NCBI GenBank assembly: GCA_041874755.1
Contig: CP102611.1
Location: 2,170,001 to 2,234,000 of the forward strand
DNA: 64,000 bases
Origin: Chitinibacter sp. SCUT-21
GTDB lineage: Bacteria > Pseudomonadota > Gammaproteobacteria > Burkholderiales > Chitinibacteraceae
Direction: 5' to 3'
A program made the position numbers and the translations under genes. Positions 56,769-64,000 of this stretch are shown one piece after another (within the stretch, counting starts at the first letter, position 1; every line of letters begins with the position of its first letter). Below the pieces are notes generated by a model that saw only the letters and a program-made list of their open reading frames with translations, had not been told where the DNA came from and searched no databases.

Positions 56769-59735
56769 ATGACATTAAGTACTAAAAGCAAACTGATCCT
56801 GATGGGGGCGATCCCCGCACTGGCCTTGATAGTCTTCTCACTGATGGCGGTGAAGGAAAAAATGGCACAAGTTGCTGAATTACAGCGGCTTGAGGCTTTG
56901 GTGACACTGTCGGTGACCATCGGTGATTTAACGCACGAATTGCAAAAAGAGCGTGGCATGAGTGCAATGCTGATTACCAGCCAAGGTAAGCTTAATCAGC
57001 GTGAGCTGGGTGAGCAGAGGGCTCTGAGCGATCAAAAAATCAAAACCTTGCAAACCGCGTTAACGCAATTTGATCGCAAATTGTACGGGGCCGATTTGGA
57101 TCGTACATTAAGCCAAGCCAGTGATCGTTTGGCGCAAATTGACGCAAAACGCCAAGCAATCAGTGCGCTATCGTTGCCTGCGGCAGAATCTGCCGCGTAT
57201 TACACTGGCTTAATTACGGCGTTTCAGCAAATGCCTGCGATGGTGTCGCAATTGAGTAGTCACGGCGAAGTAGCCCGCTTAAGTGCGGCGTACGCTAATT
57301 TGTTGCAGGCCAAAGAGCGAGCAGGGCGCGAACGCGCGATGTTGTCTGCCGTGTTTACTACCAATCAATTTAGCGCCGCCACGCTTAACAGTTTTTTGCA
57401 AAATTGGTCCGCGCAGCAAGTGTATCTGGACGAATTTGCGCACTATGCACTGGATGAACAAAAAGCATTTATGCAGGCTACGCTGCAAGGTGATGCGGTC
57501 AATGACGTAACGCGCTTGCGCCAATTTGCACTGGATAATTCCAGCGCAAGCGAGCTGGGTATCGATCCCAAGCAGTGGTTCAAAGTATCGACGGGCCGCA
57601 TTGAATTAATGAAGCAAGTTGAAAGCCGCATGGCCAATGACCTGCTCAACCGCCAAGCTGAACTTGCTGCCCAAGCTCAAGCCAATCAAAACCTGTATCT
57701 GATCATCGCCGTCGTGGCCATTGCGCTGACTGCGGGGCTTGTGGTTTGGGTAACGCGTAGTATTTTGCGCGAATTGGGGGGTGAACCCGATTATGCTGCA
57801 CAGATTACGCGACGAATTGCGCAGGGCGTGCTCGATAGCGAGGTGAGGTTGCGTCCCAACGACCAACATAGCTTGCTGTATGCCATTAAATCCATGCAGC
57901 AGCAATTACGCGAGCGCATCAATGCCGAGAAAAAAACAGCGGATGAAAATCTGCGGATTCGGATTGCGCTGGATAATGTAAGCACCGGTGTCATGATCGC
58001 CGACGCGCAGCGCACCATTATTTATGCCAATACCGCTGTCTGCAGCATGCTTAAAGAAGCGGAAAATGATTTACGCAAAGTCTTGCCAACCTTTAACGCC
58101 GATCGCTTGATCGGTGAATGTATCGATCAATTTCATAAGCAGCCTAGCCATCAGGCGCAGCTGTTAGCGAGTTTGAATAAACCGTATACCGCCAATCTTA
58201 AAGTCGGTGTGCGTCATCTAGAGGTAATCGCCAATCCGGTGATAAATTCAGGCGGCGAGCGCTTGGGCGCGGTGGCTGAATGGCGCGACCGCACCGCTGA
58301 GCTGGCGGCCGCCGAGCGTGAAGCGGCGTTGGCAGCAGAAAATCTACGGGTACGGATTGCGCTCGATAATGTCAGCACCGGTGCGATGATTGTCGATAAT
58401 GAGCGCAAAATTGTGTACGCCAATAAAGCGGTAACGCAAATGCTGCAATCGGCTGAAAGTGCCATTCGCTCACAAATTCCTGGTTTTGACGCCAGCCGAT
58501 TGATTGGCACCAATATTGATAGTTTCCATAAAAACCCATCCCATCAAGCCAAACTTTTGGCTGAATTTGTTCGCCCCTACACCGCCGATTTGGTGATTGG
58601 CGGTCGCAATATGACGGTGACCGCCAATCCGGTGATTAATGAGCAAGGCGAGCGTATGGGCGCGGTCGCCGAATGGGTTGATCGCACCTTGGAAGTTCAG
58701 ATTGAGCAAGAAGTCGAAGATCTGATTATTAACGCCGCGGCTGGTAATTTTGAGACCCGCCTACAGCTTGAAGGCAAAGTCGGCTTTTATCGCAAAATTG
58801 CCGAGGGCTTAAATCAACTCTCCTTAACCGTTGAAACCGGCTTAAATGATGTGGGTCGGGTACTTAAAGCCGTGACCGAGGGCGATTTGCGCTCGACGGT
58901 TGACGCGCATTACGAAGGTTTGTTTGGCGAGCTCAAAGACAACACCAATGCCACTATCTTGCACCTGCGCAGCGTGGTGGGGCATATTCAAAATGCGGCA
59001 GAGCAGATTAATACTGCGGCCAAAGAAATCGCAGCGGGCAATTCCGATCTATCTAGCCGCACTGAAGAGCAAGCGAGCTGTTTGGAAGAAACAGCCAGCT
59101 CGATGGAAGAGCTCAATAGCACTGTGAAACAAAATGCGGCCAATGCGGATCAAGCGAATACTTTGGCGCACAGCAGCAATCAAACCGCAGTCAATAGCGG
59201 GCAGATTGTGGGCCAAATTGTCACCACCATGAGCGGGATTGCCGAAAGTAGCCGCAAAATCGCCGATATTATCGGCGTGATCGACGGGATTGCCTTCCAA
59301 ACCAATATCTTGGCGCTGAATGCCGCCGTTGAAGCCGCGCGCGCAGGCGAGCAAGGCCGCGGATTTGCGGTGGTGGCTACCGAAGTGCGTAATTTGGCAT
59401 TGCGTAGCGCTACCGCCGCGAAAGAAATTAAAGATTTGATTCAAGAGTCAGGTGGCAAAGTCGATGCAGGTGCGCGACTGGTGAATCAAGCCGGCGGCGC
59501 GATGGACACCTTGGTGAGCAGTTTTGAGCAAGTCACCCAATTGGTCACAGAAATTGCCGGTGCCAGCAAAGAGCAAAGCAGCGGCATTGACCAAGTGACT
59601 GCTGCCGTTAGCCAGATCGATAGCGTTACCCAGCAAAATGCCGCCCTGGTTGAGCAAGCGGCGGCTGCAGCTGAAAGCTTGGAAGAGCAAGCACAAGGCT
59701 TGGTCGATGCGGTGGCCCGATTCAGATTGTCCTGA
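56769..59735 (+). CDS. Chemoreceptor with NIT sensor and two tandem PAS domains
   Basis: 988-residue chemoreceptor. Membrane helix about 9-27; NIT-type sensor about 40-280 ([13 protein letters not shown], ...[13 protein letters not shown], typical of nitrate-sensing NIT domains); second helix about 307-333; HAMP; then two closely similar PAS units (about 395-520 and 520-645), each starting [15 protein letters not shown] and ending GAVAEWxDRT. A further HAMP-like block and the signalling domain follow ([38 protein letters not shown]). Methylation-helix segments are intact. The ATG at 56769 is chosen as it directly precedes the first membrane helix. Nitrate or nitrite as ligand is inferred from the NIT domain. 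Confidence 0.92.
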   Translation: MTLSTKSKLILMGAIPALALIVFSLMAVKEKMAQVAELQRLEALVTLSVTIGDLTHELQKERGMSAMLITSQGKLNQRELGEQRALSDQKIKTLQTALTQFDRKLYGADLDRTLSQASDRLAQIDAKRQAISALSLPAAESAAYYTGLITAFQQMPAMVSQLSSHGEVARLSAAYANLLQAKERAGRERAMLSAVFTTNQFSAATLNSFLQNWSAQQVYLDEFAHYALDEQKAFMQATLQGDAVNDVTRLRQFALDNSSASELGIDPKQWFKVSTGRIELMKQVESRMANDLLNRQAELAAQAQANQNLYLIIAVVAIALTAGLVVWVTRSILRELGGEPDYAAQITRRIAQGVLDSEVRLRPNDQHSLLYAIKSMQQQLRERINAEKKTADENLRIRIALDNVSTGVMIADAQRTIIYANTAVCSMLKEAENDLRKVLPTFNADRLIGECIDQFHKQPSHQAQLLASLNKPYTANLKVGVRHLEVIANPVINSGGERLGAVAEWRDRTAELAAAEREAALAAENLRVRIALDNVSTGAMIVDNERKIVYANKAVTQMLQSAESAIRSQIPGFDASRLIGTNIDSFHKNPSHQAKLLAEFVRPYTADLVIGGRNMTVTANPVINEQGERMGAVAEWVDRTLEVQIEQEVEDLIINAAAGNFETRLQLEGKVGFYRKIAEGLNQLSLTVETGLNDVGRVLKAVTEGDLRSTVDAHYEGLFGELKDNTNATILHLRSVVGHIQNAAEQINTAAKEIAAGNSDLSSRTEEQASCLEETASSMEELNSTVKQNAANADQANTLAHSSNQTAVNSGQIVGQIVTTMSGIAESSRKIADIIGVIDGIAFQTNILALNAAVEAARAGEQGRGFAVVATEVRNLALRSATAAKEIKDLIQESGGKVDAGARLVNQAGGAMDTLVSSFEQVTQLVTEIAGASKEQSSGIDQVTAAVSQIDSVTQQNAALVEQAAAAAESLEEQAQGLVDAVARFRLS

Positions 59736-59736
59736 T

Positions 59737-59785
59737 GGGTATCGGCTCACAATCTAGAATTGATAGGCGCTTTATTGGTATACAT
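59737..59785. repeat. 49-bp GTAT-N37-ATAC element, copy 14
   Basis: GGGTAT at 59737-59742 and ATACAT at 59780-59785, one base after the chemoreceptor stop and before the terminator at 59802. Confidence 0.8.
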
Positions 59786-59801
59786 AACGGCGTATCTTAT
59801 T

Positions 59802-59833
59802 AAGGCCATCTCGTAGCAGATGGCCTTTTTATT
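59802..59833 (+). terminator. Terminator of the NIT chemoreceptor gene
   Basis: AAGGCCATCT and AGATGGCCTT flank CGTAGC and are followed by TTTATT. Confidence 0.9.
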
Positions 59834-59955
59834 GCTTTCGCATCAAATGTCATCGCTGTCCTGCGATGACATAGTCCACGCGATGGGCGTGTATTTATGC
59901 ATCTTTCTCGCCGTACCTCGTCCTCTAAGCTAGCGCTTATTTGACGAGAAATATC

Positions 59956-60489
59956 ATGAAAAAAACCTTAATTGTCGCACTTAGCGCTTTGACGCTGACT
60001 TCAATGGCTCACGCCGGCTCTTTGGAAACCAGTATCGGCAGTGAATACCTTGGATTGGATTTCAATCATCAAGTCAGCCCCAACATCAGTGTAACGGCTG
60101 ATTTGCTGCATAATTTTGACCATGACGATACGATGGCCAGCGTTGGGATGGGCTATACCATGCCTTTAGGCGCGGCCAGTGTCACTGTTGGAGGGCGCGC
60201 CAATTGGCTAGCGCTGGATGGACATAGCGATGAAATGACGGTATCGGTGGGCGGCGATTTGCAGATTCCATTAGGCGAATCCTTGGCGCTGTACGGCAAC
60301 GCCTATTGGGGCCCTTTGGCAACAGGCAAAGTCGATTCTAGCTTTGACGGCCGCGTGGGCGTGAATTGGCGTATCAATAAAGCCGTCGCTTTGGACGCCG
60401 GTTATCGTTATTCAACCGTTGAATTTGATAACGGTCACCAACACGATCTGGCCGATGGCGCGTATGCGGGTGTTCGCGTGATGTTTTAA
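59956..60489 (+). CDS. YfaZ-like outer-membrane beta-barrel protein
   Basis: 177-residue protein with signal peptide (about 1-20, ending AHAG). The rest alternates hydrophobic and polar residues in short strands (LGLDFNHQVSPNISVTADLLHNFD, VGMGYTMPLGAASVTVGGRAN) and ends in Phe (AGVRVMF), the mark of outer-membrane barrels. It resembles YfaZ. Function unknown. The ATG at 59956 is used. Confidence 0.85.
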   Translation: MKKTLIVALSALTLTSMAHAGSLETSIGSEYLGLDFNHQVSPNISVTADLLHNFDHDDTMASVGMGYTMPLGAASVTVGGRANWLALDGHSDEMTVSVGGDLQIPLGESLALYGNAYWGPLATGKVDSSFDGRVGVNWRINKAVALDAGYRYSTVEFDNGHQHDLADGAYAGVRVMF

Positions 60490-60490
60490 T

Positions 60491-60539
60491 AAGTATATGG
60501 CTGCGAATCAATCTGCAATTGATTTTTAGCCATATACCT
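60491..60539. repeat. 49-bp GTAT-N37-ATAC element, copy 15
   Basis: AAGTATATGG (60491-60500) and CCATATACCT (60530-60539) pair at 9 of 10 positions, one base after the YfaZ-like stop. An inner dyad AATCAAT-CTGC-AATTGATT lies in the middle. It is 8 bp from the convergent GIN-protein stop. Confidence 0.75.
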
Positions 60540-60547
60540 AAGTATTG

Positions 60548-61309
60548 CTAGTAATAGGGATGAGGCGTATTGGTTTTAATCACGCCCATCCCTTTGATCG
60601 TTGATGTGATGTTGGGCTCGTTTTTAAACGACACCGTGCCGATCCCAAACAACTTCACATCAGCCTTGGCGGCTTCGCCAACCGCGACGCTACCCGTTCC
60701 GCCGCTGACAATGTCGATCTTGTTGTGCACGTTGGGAATGTAAACCGAGCCGACTCCGAAGTTTTCTACCTCTGCACTGACGACATAACTGGTCAAGACA
60801 TCGACGTTACCCGCACCGCGATTACTCACGCTGATGTGCTGCAGATTAGGGCATTGCACTTTGATGTGACCACTGCCGTTATTTTCAACCTTGTTTAGCC
60901 CATTCGATTGTCCTGTGCTTGGGAATGCCGAGTTAAAAATAAGGGCGGGCATTTGCTGGCCGACCTCCTGTTGCGTGAGCAGTTTGATAATGCCTTGGCT
61001 GAGAAGTTCTTGATCCAGTGCCTCAAGTAGTGCCGAGTCGACTTCAACGCTGGCCTTGGGTGCACAAAACTGTTTGATATTCACCGTGCCATAGTTTTGC
61101 AAAGTATCGCCAGACGTAGTCAGCGTGATGGTGACCATTTTGCCGCTAGGCTGAATCGCATCCTTGCTTTGCAGCGCAAAATTAAACGCCGCTGGACCAC
61201 TATTGATCACAAAATGCGGGTTGGGTTTGGCCAACAAGACCGTTGCGCTACCGAGCGCCAATACCGCCAGCACACTGCCGGGAAAGAGCCATTTCTTCAG
61301 GTTTTTCAT
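60548..61309 (-). CDS. Exported GIN-domain (DUF2807) protein
   Basis: 253-residue protein. Signal peptide or anchor about 8-28 (FPGSVLAVLALGSATVLLA), then a right-handed-helix-like DUF2807 (GIN) region with repeated G.G.V units (NNGSGHIKV, NRGAGNVDV, FGVGSVYI, GGTGSVAVG, FGIGTVSF). GIN proteins are surface or periplasmic scaffolds of unknown role. It starts 15 bp after the ABC permease gene on the same strand, so it is the last gene of the GntR-ABC operon. Confidence 0.82.
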   Translation of the reverse strand: MKNLKKWLFPGSVLAVLALGSATVLLAKPNPHFVINSGPAAFNFALQSKDAIQPSGKMVTITLTTSGDTLQNYGTVNIKQFCAPKASVEVDSALLEALDQELLSQGIIKLLTQQEVGQQMPALIFNSAFPSTGQSNGLNKVENNGSGHIKVQCPNLQHISVSNRGAGNVDVLTSYVVSAEVENFGVGSVYIPNVHNKIDIVSGGTGSVAVGEAAKADVKLFGIGTVSFKNEPNITSTIKGMGVIKTNTPHPYY

Positions 61310-61324
61310 GATGAATTTCCTCAA

Positions 61325-62173
61325 TTAAGCGCTTTGGCCGGTTTTGCGCCGCCAGATCAGCGCGGCGAGGCATAGGGCGCTGACGGTCAGCGCGATGGCA
61401 AAAGCCGGGTTGGTGACAAAGCGGGTGAGCGTAGTCATTTGCTCGGGCAGATTGATGTTTTCCGCGCCCAGAAAATCGAGGAGCTGGGCTTGCTCCATCA
61501 CGCCAAACAGGCCGGAAAAATAGATCTCGACAAATTTACTGGCTGGCGCGTGGTTTGTTTGTTGAAACAGCAAGATCTGAAGTAGTAGCCCGCCAATCAG
61601 CACCAAGGCCATTCCCCAGCGGCGTATCACGCTATTGCCCAGCGCCAGCAGCAGTACCAGCGGCGAAAACCACAGCAAGGTCAGTAAGCCTTGCAAGCTG
61701 CTGCCGACGAAGGCCAGAACGAGATTTTTCGCCTGCACAATATTGATGCTGGCCAACCACAGTGGCGCAGACAGTAGTAAATTCAGCGCAATCGCCGACA
61801 CAATCGCCATCAGCGGCAGCAGCAAGCCGTTCATCAATACCGGCGCGATGACGGCGGCGCGCTCATCGATCGGTAGCGAGCGCCAGAAGGCGAGCGATTT
61901 ATCGTCTTTATCGCGGTACGGCAGGCCGGGTATCGTCAGCAGCACGCCGATCAGCGCCAGAAAAAACACGCAGGACGATTGCATATTAATGACCATGCTG
62001 GCGATTTTGATCGTATCGGGCAGCTCGGCGTCGTTCAACTGCGGAATGCCGCCATTGAGTAGCACCAGATACACCAGCGCCCACACCACCACGGGCGACC
62101 ACAACCCCAAAATCAACCACGAACGACGATGCTGCATCCACTCGCGCAGCATAAGGGTTTTAAACTGTTGCAT
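61325..62173 (-). CDS. ABC transporter permease (ABC-2 type)
   Basis: 282-residue membrane protein with six predicted helices (VVVWALVYLVLL, SSCVFFLALIGVLLTIPGLPYRDKDDKSLAFWRSLPID and later segments). It overlaps the end of the ATPase gene by 14 bp and is its membrane partner. AAGGAG lies before the ATG at 62173. Substrate unknown; such pairs with a short GntR regulator often handle antimicrobial or envelope stress. Confidence 0.87.
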   Translation of the reverse strand: MQQFKTLMLREWMQHRRSWLILGLWSPVVVWALVYLVLLNGGIPQLNDAELPDTIKIASMVINMQSSCVFFLALIGVLLTIPGLPYRDKDDKSLAFWRSLPIDERAAVIAPVLMNGLLLPLMAIVSAIALNLLLSAPLWLASINIVQAKNLVLAFVGSSLQGLLTLLWFSPLVLLLALGNSVIRRWGMALVLIGGLLLQILLFQQTNHAPASKFVEIYFSGLFGVMEQAQLLDFLGAENINLPEQMTTLTRFVTNPAFAIALTVSALCLAALIWRRKTGQSA

Positions 62174-63026
62174 GACGCTCTCCTTGGCTTAGGGCGACAA
62201 ATAAATCGGCTAGCTCAACGCGGAAGGTTTGGCCGAGTGAGGCCAGTTCAGTCGGGAAGTTGCCAGCAAAAATCGCGCATTCACCGCCCATTTGGCGAAA
62301 ACGGTGCAGCGGCGCTGCGGCGGTGACTGCTTCGCTGTGCTCGGCGCCAAAGCGCAGGCCGATATAGCGCTCTTCCAGATTGCACAGCTGATCGTGCAGA
62401 ACCAGCGCGCCGTGATGAATCATCATCACGTCCGACAATAGATTTTCGATTTCGTCGATTTGGTGCGTGGCGATCAGCACGGTGCGCTCGTCATTGCACC
62501 AGTCGCTAACCAGCATGTCGTAAAACGCTTTGCGCGCTGGAATATCCAGCCCCAAGGTCGGTTCGTCCAAAATCATTAATTTGGCGTCAATCGCGCTGAT
62601 GATCGCCAAATGCAATTGCACAATCATGCCGCGTGATAGTTGTTTGACTTTGGATTCGAGCTTGATCGTCGTGCGCGCTAATTTTTGCTGCGCCAATTCG
62701 CGGTCAAATTTTGGATGTAGGCCGCTCATCAATTGCAGCAATTGCTGCACTTCAATCCACGGCGGCAAGATCGCGACGTCGGGGATGTAGCTGACGTGCT
62801 CTAGCATCGCTTCGCGTTGCGTGCGTGGGTTAAAGCCCAGAATATTGATCTCGCCGCTAAACGGAATCAGCCCCATCATCGCCTGCATCAAGGTCGTTTT
62901 GCCCGCGCCATTGCTGCCCAGCAGGCCAATAATGCGGCCACTTTCCAGTTGGAACGACACATCGTGCAGCGCTTTTTTGGCGCCGTAGCTCACGGATAAA
63001 TTCTGAATCGTCACTAATTCGCTCAT
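62160..63026 (-). CDS. ABC transporter ATP-binding protein
   Basis: 288-residue ATPase. Walker A GSNGAGKTT (about 37-45), Q-loop, a degenerate signature LSRGM in place of LSGGQ, Walker B LMILDEPTLGLDI, and H-loop ATHQIDEIENL. LSRG variants are common in YtrB-type ATPases. The ATG at 63026 lies 4 bp after the GntR stop. Confidence 0.92.
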   Translation of the reverse strand: MSELVTIQNLSVSYGAKKALHDVSFQLESGRIIGLLGSNGAGKTTLMQAMMGLIPFSGEINILGFNPRTQREAMLEHVSYIPDVAILPPWIEVQQLLQLMSGLHPKFDRELAQQKLARTTIKLESKVKQLSRGMIVQLHLAIISAIDAKLMILDEPTLGLDIPARKAFYDMLVSDWCNDERTVLIATHQIDEIENLLSDVMMIHHGALVLHDQLCNLEERYIGLRFGAEHSEAVTAAAPLHRFRQMGGECAIFAGNFPTELASLGQTFRVELADLFVALSQGERHATV

Positions 63027-63030
63027 CACC

Positions 63031-63384
63031 TTACTCCTTATCCGTCCACTGCAAATCGCTGGGGCCTAGCCCAAGACGACGTAATTTGGCGGCCAACAGC
63101 GGCCATTCGCTGCTTAAAAACCGTTCACGCTCGGTGGCGCGCAATCGCTCGCTGGCATTGGGTAAGACAAACATGCCCAAGCCGCGACGGCTCTCCAGCA
63201 AACCGGCGTCGACCATAGACTGCAAGGCTCGGTTGACTGTTAATGGGTTCAGTCCGTACTCGGCCGCTAGCACGCGCACCGATGGCATCGCTTCGCCTTC
63301 GGGTGGTATGCCATCGAGCAAAGCCTGCCCCAAGCGATCGGCCAGCTGCAGATAGATCGGCGATTGATTATTCCAGTCCGTCAT
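63031..63384 (-). CDS. GntR-family regulator, YtrA type
   Basis: 117-residue regulator consisting of the winged helix (about 8-75: PIYLQLADRLGQALLDG, MPSVRVLAAEYGLNPLTVNRALQ, GLLESRRGLGMFV) and a short tail, the YtrA subfamily that sits at the head of ABC operons. A dyad at 63397-63418 is its likely operator. The operon order GntR-ATPase-permease-GIN matches YtrA-type clusters. Confidence 0.9.
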   Translation of the reverse strand: MTDWNNQSPIYLQLADRLGQALLDGIPPEGEAMPSVRVLAAEYGLNPLTVNRALQSMVDAGLLESRRGLGMFVLPNASERLRATERERFLSSEWPLLAAKLRRLGLGPSDLQWTDKE

Positions 63385-63396
63385 TGATCTGTGCTT

Positions 63397-63418
63397 GTGT
63401 GTTAGTTATGTAGCACAC
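63397..63418 (-). promoter_or_regulatory. Candidate YtrA-type operator
   Basis: GTGTGTTA (63397-63404) and TAGCACAC (63411-63418) form an 8-bp inverted repeat with one mismatch and a 6-bp spacer, 12 bp before the GntR start codon. Confidence 0.55.
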
Positions 63419-63474
63419 TATATTTAATGCTGAATATGTTTGCAAGGAAAAGATTGCTTATCTTTAAATTGAAA

Positions 63475-63523
63475 GGGTATGTCTCTGTTGGTTTTTATAA
63501 ACGTGCCGTATGGTTTTATACAT
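63475..63523. repeat. 49-bp GTAT-N37-ATAC element, copy 16
   Basis: GGGTAT at 63475-63480 and ATACAT at 63518-63523, in the region between the GntR operon promoter and the DUF1501 gene end, not next to a stop. Confidence 0.65.
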
Positions 63524-63585
63524 ATGGTGGGTATTTTGATGAAGCAGCTGCGCTGCAAGGTGTGCGCTGATAAGAAGGAGGGGGA

Positions 63586-63612
63586 AACAGGCGATCTGCA
63601 AAATCGCCTGTT
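63586..63612. terminator. Perfect hairpin near the DUF1501 gene end
   Basis: AACAGGCGAT and ATCGCCTGTT form a 10-bp stem with a 7-nt loop, 38 bp after the DUF1501 stop on the minus strand. The minus-strand sequence after it is C-rich, not T-rich, so termination is uncertain. Confidence 0.45.
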
Positions 63613-63650
63613 GGATCAGCTTAGTTAGGCTGAAGCTAGGTAGCTGGTGC

Positions 63651-64000
63651 TTATGCAAAAATGCGCAGTGTATTGGCGTCGAAGTTGCTCATGCTCGGCA
63701 AGATAAGATCACGATCCGAATCGCTAGCGCCGAACCATTTGGCCAATGACCATGCCAGTTGATCGGTGGCAAAGTCGGGAATCAGGCGGCCCTGGCCAAT
63801 ATCATCCGGGCCGCCGACGCGAGGTTCAATTTTCCGGCCCCAGATTTGCCCGCCTTTGACTGCGCCGCCCATCACCAGATGGTGGCCGCCCCAACCGTGA
63901 TCGGAGCCATCACCGTTGGACGCCAAGCTGCGGCCAAATTCAGAGGCCGTAAACGTGGTTACTTGGTTGGCTAAGCCCATGCTGTTGAGTGAATTGTAAA
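63651..64000 (-). CDS. DUF1501 family protein, C-terminal part (runs off the window)
   Basis: The frame is open from the window edge and ends at 63651. It reads ...NSMGLANQVTTFTASEFGRSLASNG, DGSDHGWGGHHLVMGGAV, IPDFATDQLAWSLAKWFG, the C-terminal sulfatase-like signature of DUF1501 proteins (SEFGR, DHGWG). These are usually Tat-exported with the partner DUF1800. The N-terminus and any Tat signal lie outside the window. Confidence 0.85.
   Translation of the reverse strand, partial: YNSLNSMGLANQVTTFTASEFGRSLASNGDGSDHGWGGHHLVMGGAVKGGQIWGRKIEPRVGGPDDIGQGRLIPDFATDQLAWSLAKWFGASDSDRDLILPSMSNFDANTLRIFA

Overview
The window looks like chromosomal DNA of a betaproteobacterium of the order Neisseriales, most likely a Chitinibacteraceae member (Chitinibacter/Deefgea-like). 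The reasons are the gene order mnmG-rsmG-parA-parB-atpIBEFHAGDC, a UbiK-glnK-amtB block, a secreted double chitin-binding-module protein and many chemoreceptors. No ribosomal RNA, tRNA, CRISPR array, phage or transposase gene is visible. Genus is inferred from protein character and layout only.

Layout. 1-8.5 kb holds housekeeping genes: a nudC fragment, a small lipoprotein, a GIY-YIG protein, ampG, exonuclease III, pyrE, a DUF4124 protein, polyphosphate glucokinase and a large chemoreceptor. 8.6-20.1 kb is the core block: tRNA modification and 16S methylation (mnmG, rsmG), chromosome partitioning (parA, parB) and the complete nine-gene F1Fo ATP synthase operon with a clear sigma-70 promoter and a terminator. 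20.1-23.2 kb carries a GNAT acetyltransferase, ubiK and the nitrogen-regulated glnK-amtB pair behind a sigma-54 promoter and an NtrC-type box. 23.3-28.6 kb is signalling: one chemoreceptor, then an operon of HD-GYP protein, free PAS protein and PAS-less chemoreceptor that looks like a split Aer-type sensor. 28.7-33 kb has a chitin-binding protein and a glycerate-use cluster (CdaR regulator, GntP permease, glycerate kinase). 33-40.3 kb has a Sel1-repeat protein, a dCache chemoreceptor, an FKBP isomerase, yaeQ and an RhlE-like helicase with a very long basic tail. 40.3-52.9 kb is an accessory-like run of small metabolic and redox genes with LysR and MerR regulators, interrupted at 44.3-45.0 kb by gene-free palindromic DNA. 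53.2-64 kb has a TonB receptor with a Fur-like box, a TraB/GumN protein, a NIT-PAS-PAS chemoreceptor, a YfaZ-like porin, a GntR-ABC-GIN operon and the end of a DUF1501 gene.

The most unusual feature is a dispersed family of short elements. I find sixteen sequences, each exactly 49 bp long, with GTAT at positions 3-6 and its reverse complement ATAC at positions 44-47, usually as GGGTAT ... ATACCC, while the interior is mostly unconserved. Eleven lie 1-10 nt after a stop codon, and two lie partly or wholly within coding sequence. I do not recognise the family. The fixed length suggests a constrained protein-binding site, an RNA 3'-end structure, or a minimal inverted-repeat element.

Functionally, the window joins core energy and replication genes to a dense sensory layer: five chemoreceptors, one HD-GYP and one EAL c-di-GMP phosphodiesterase candidate, and nitrogen control by PII/AmtB.
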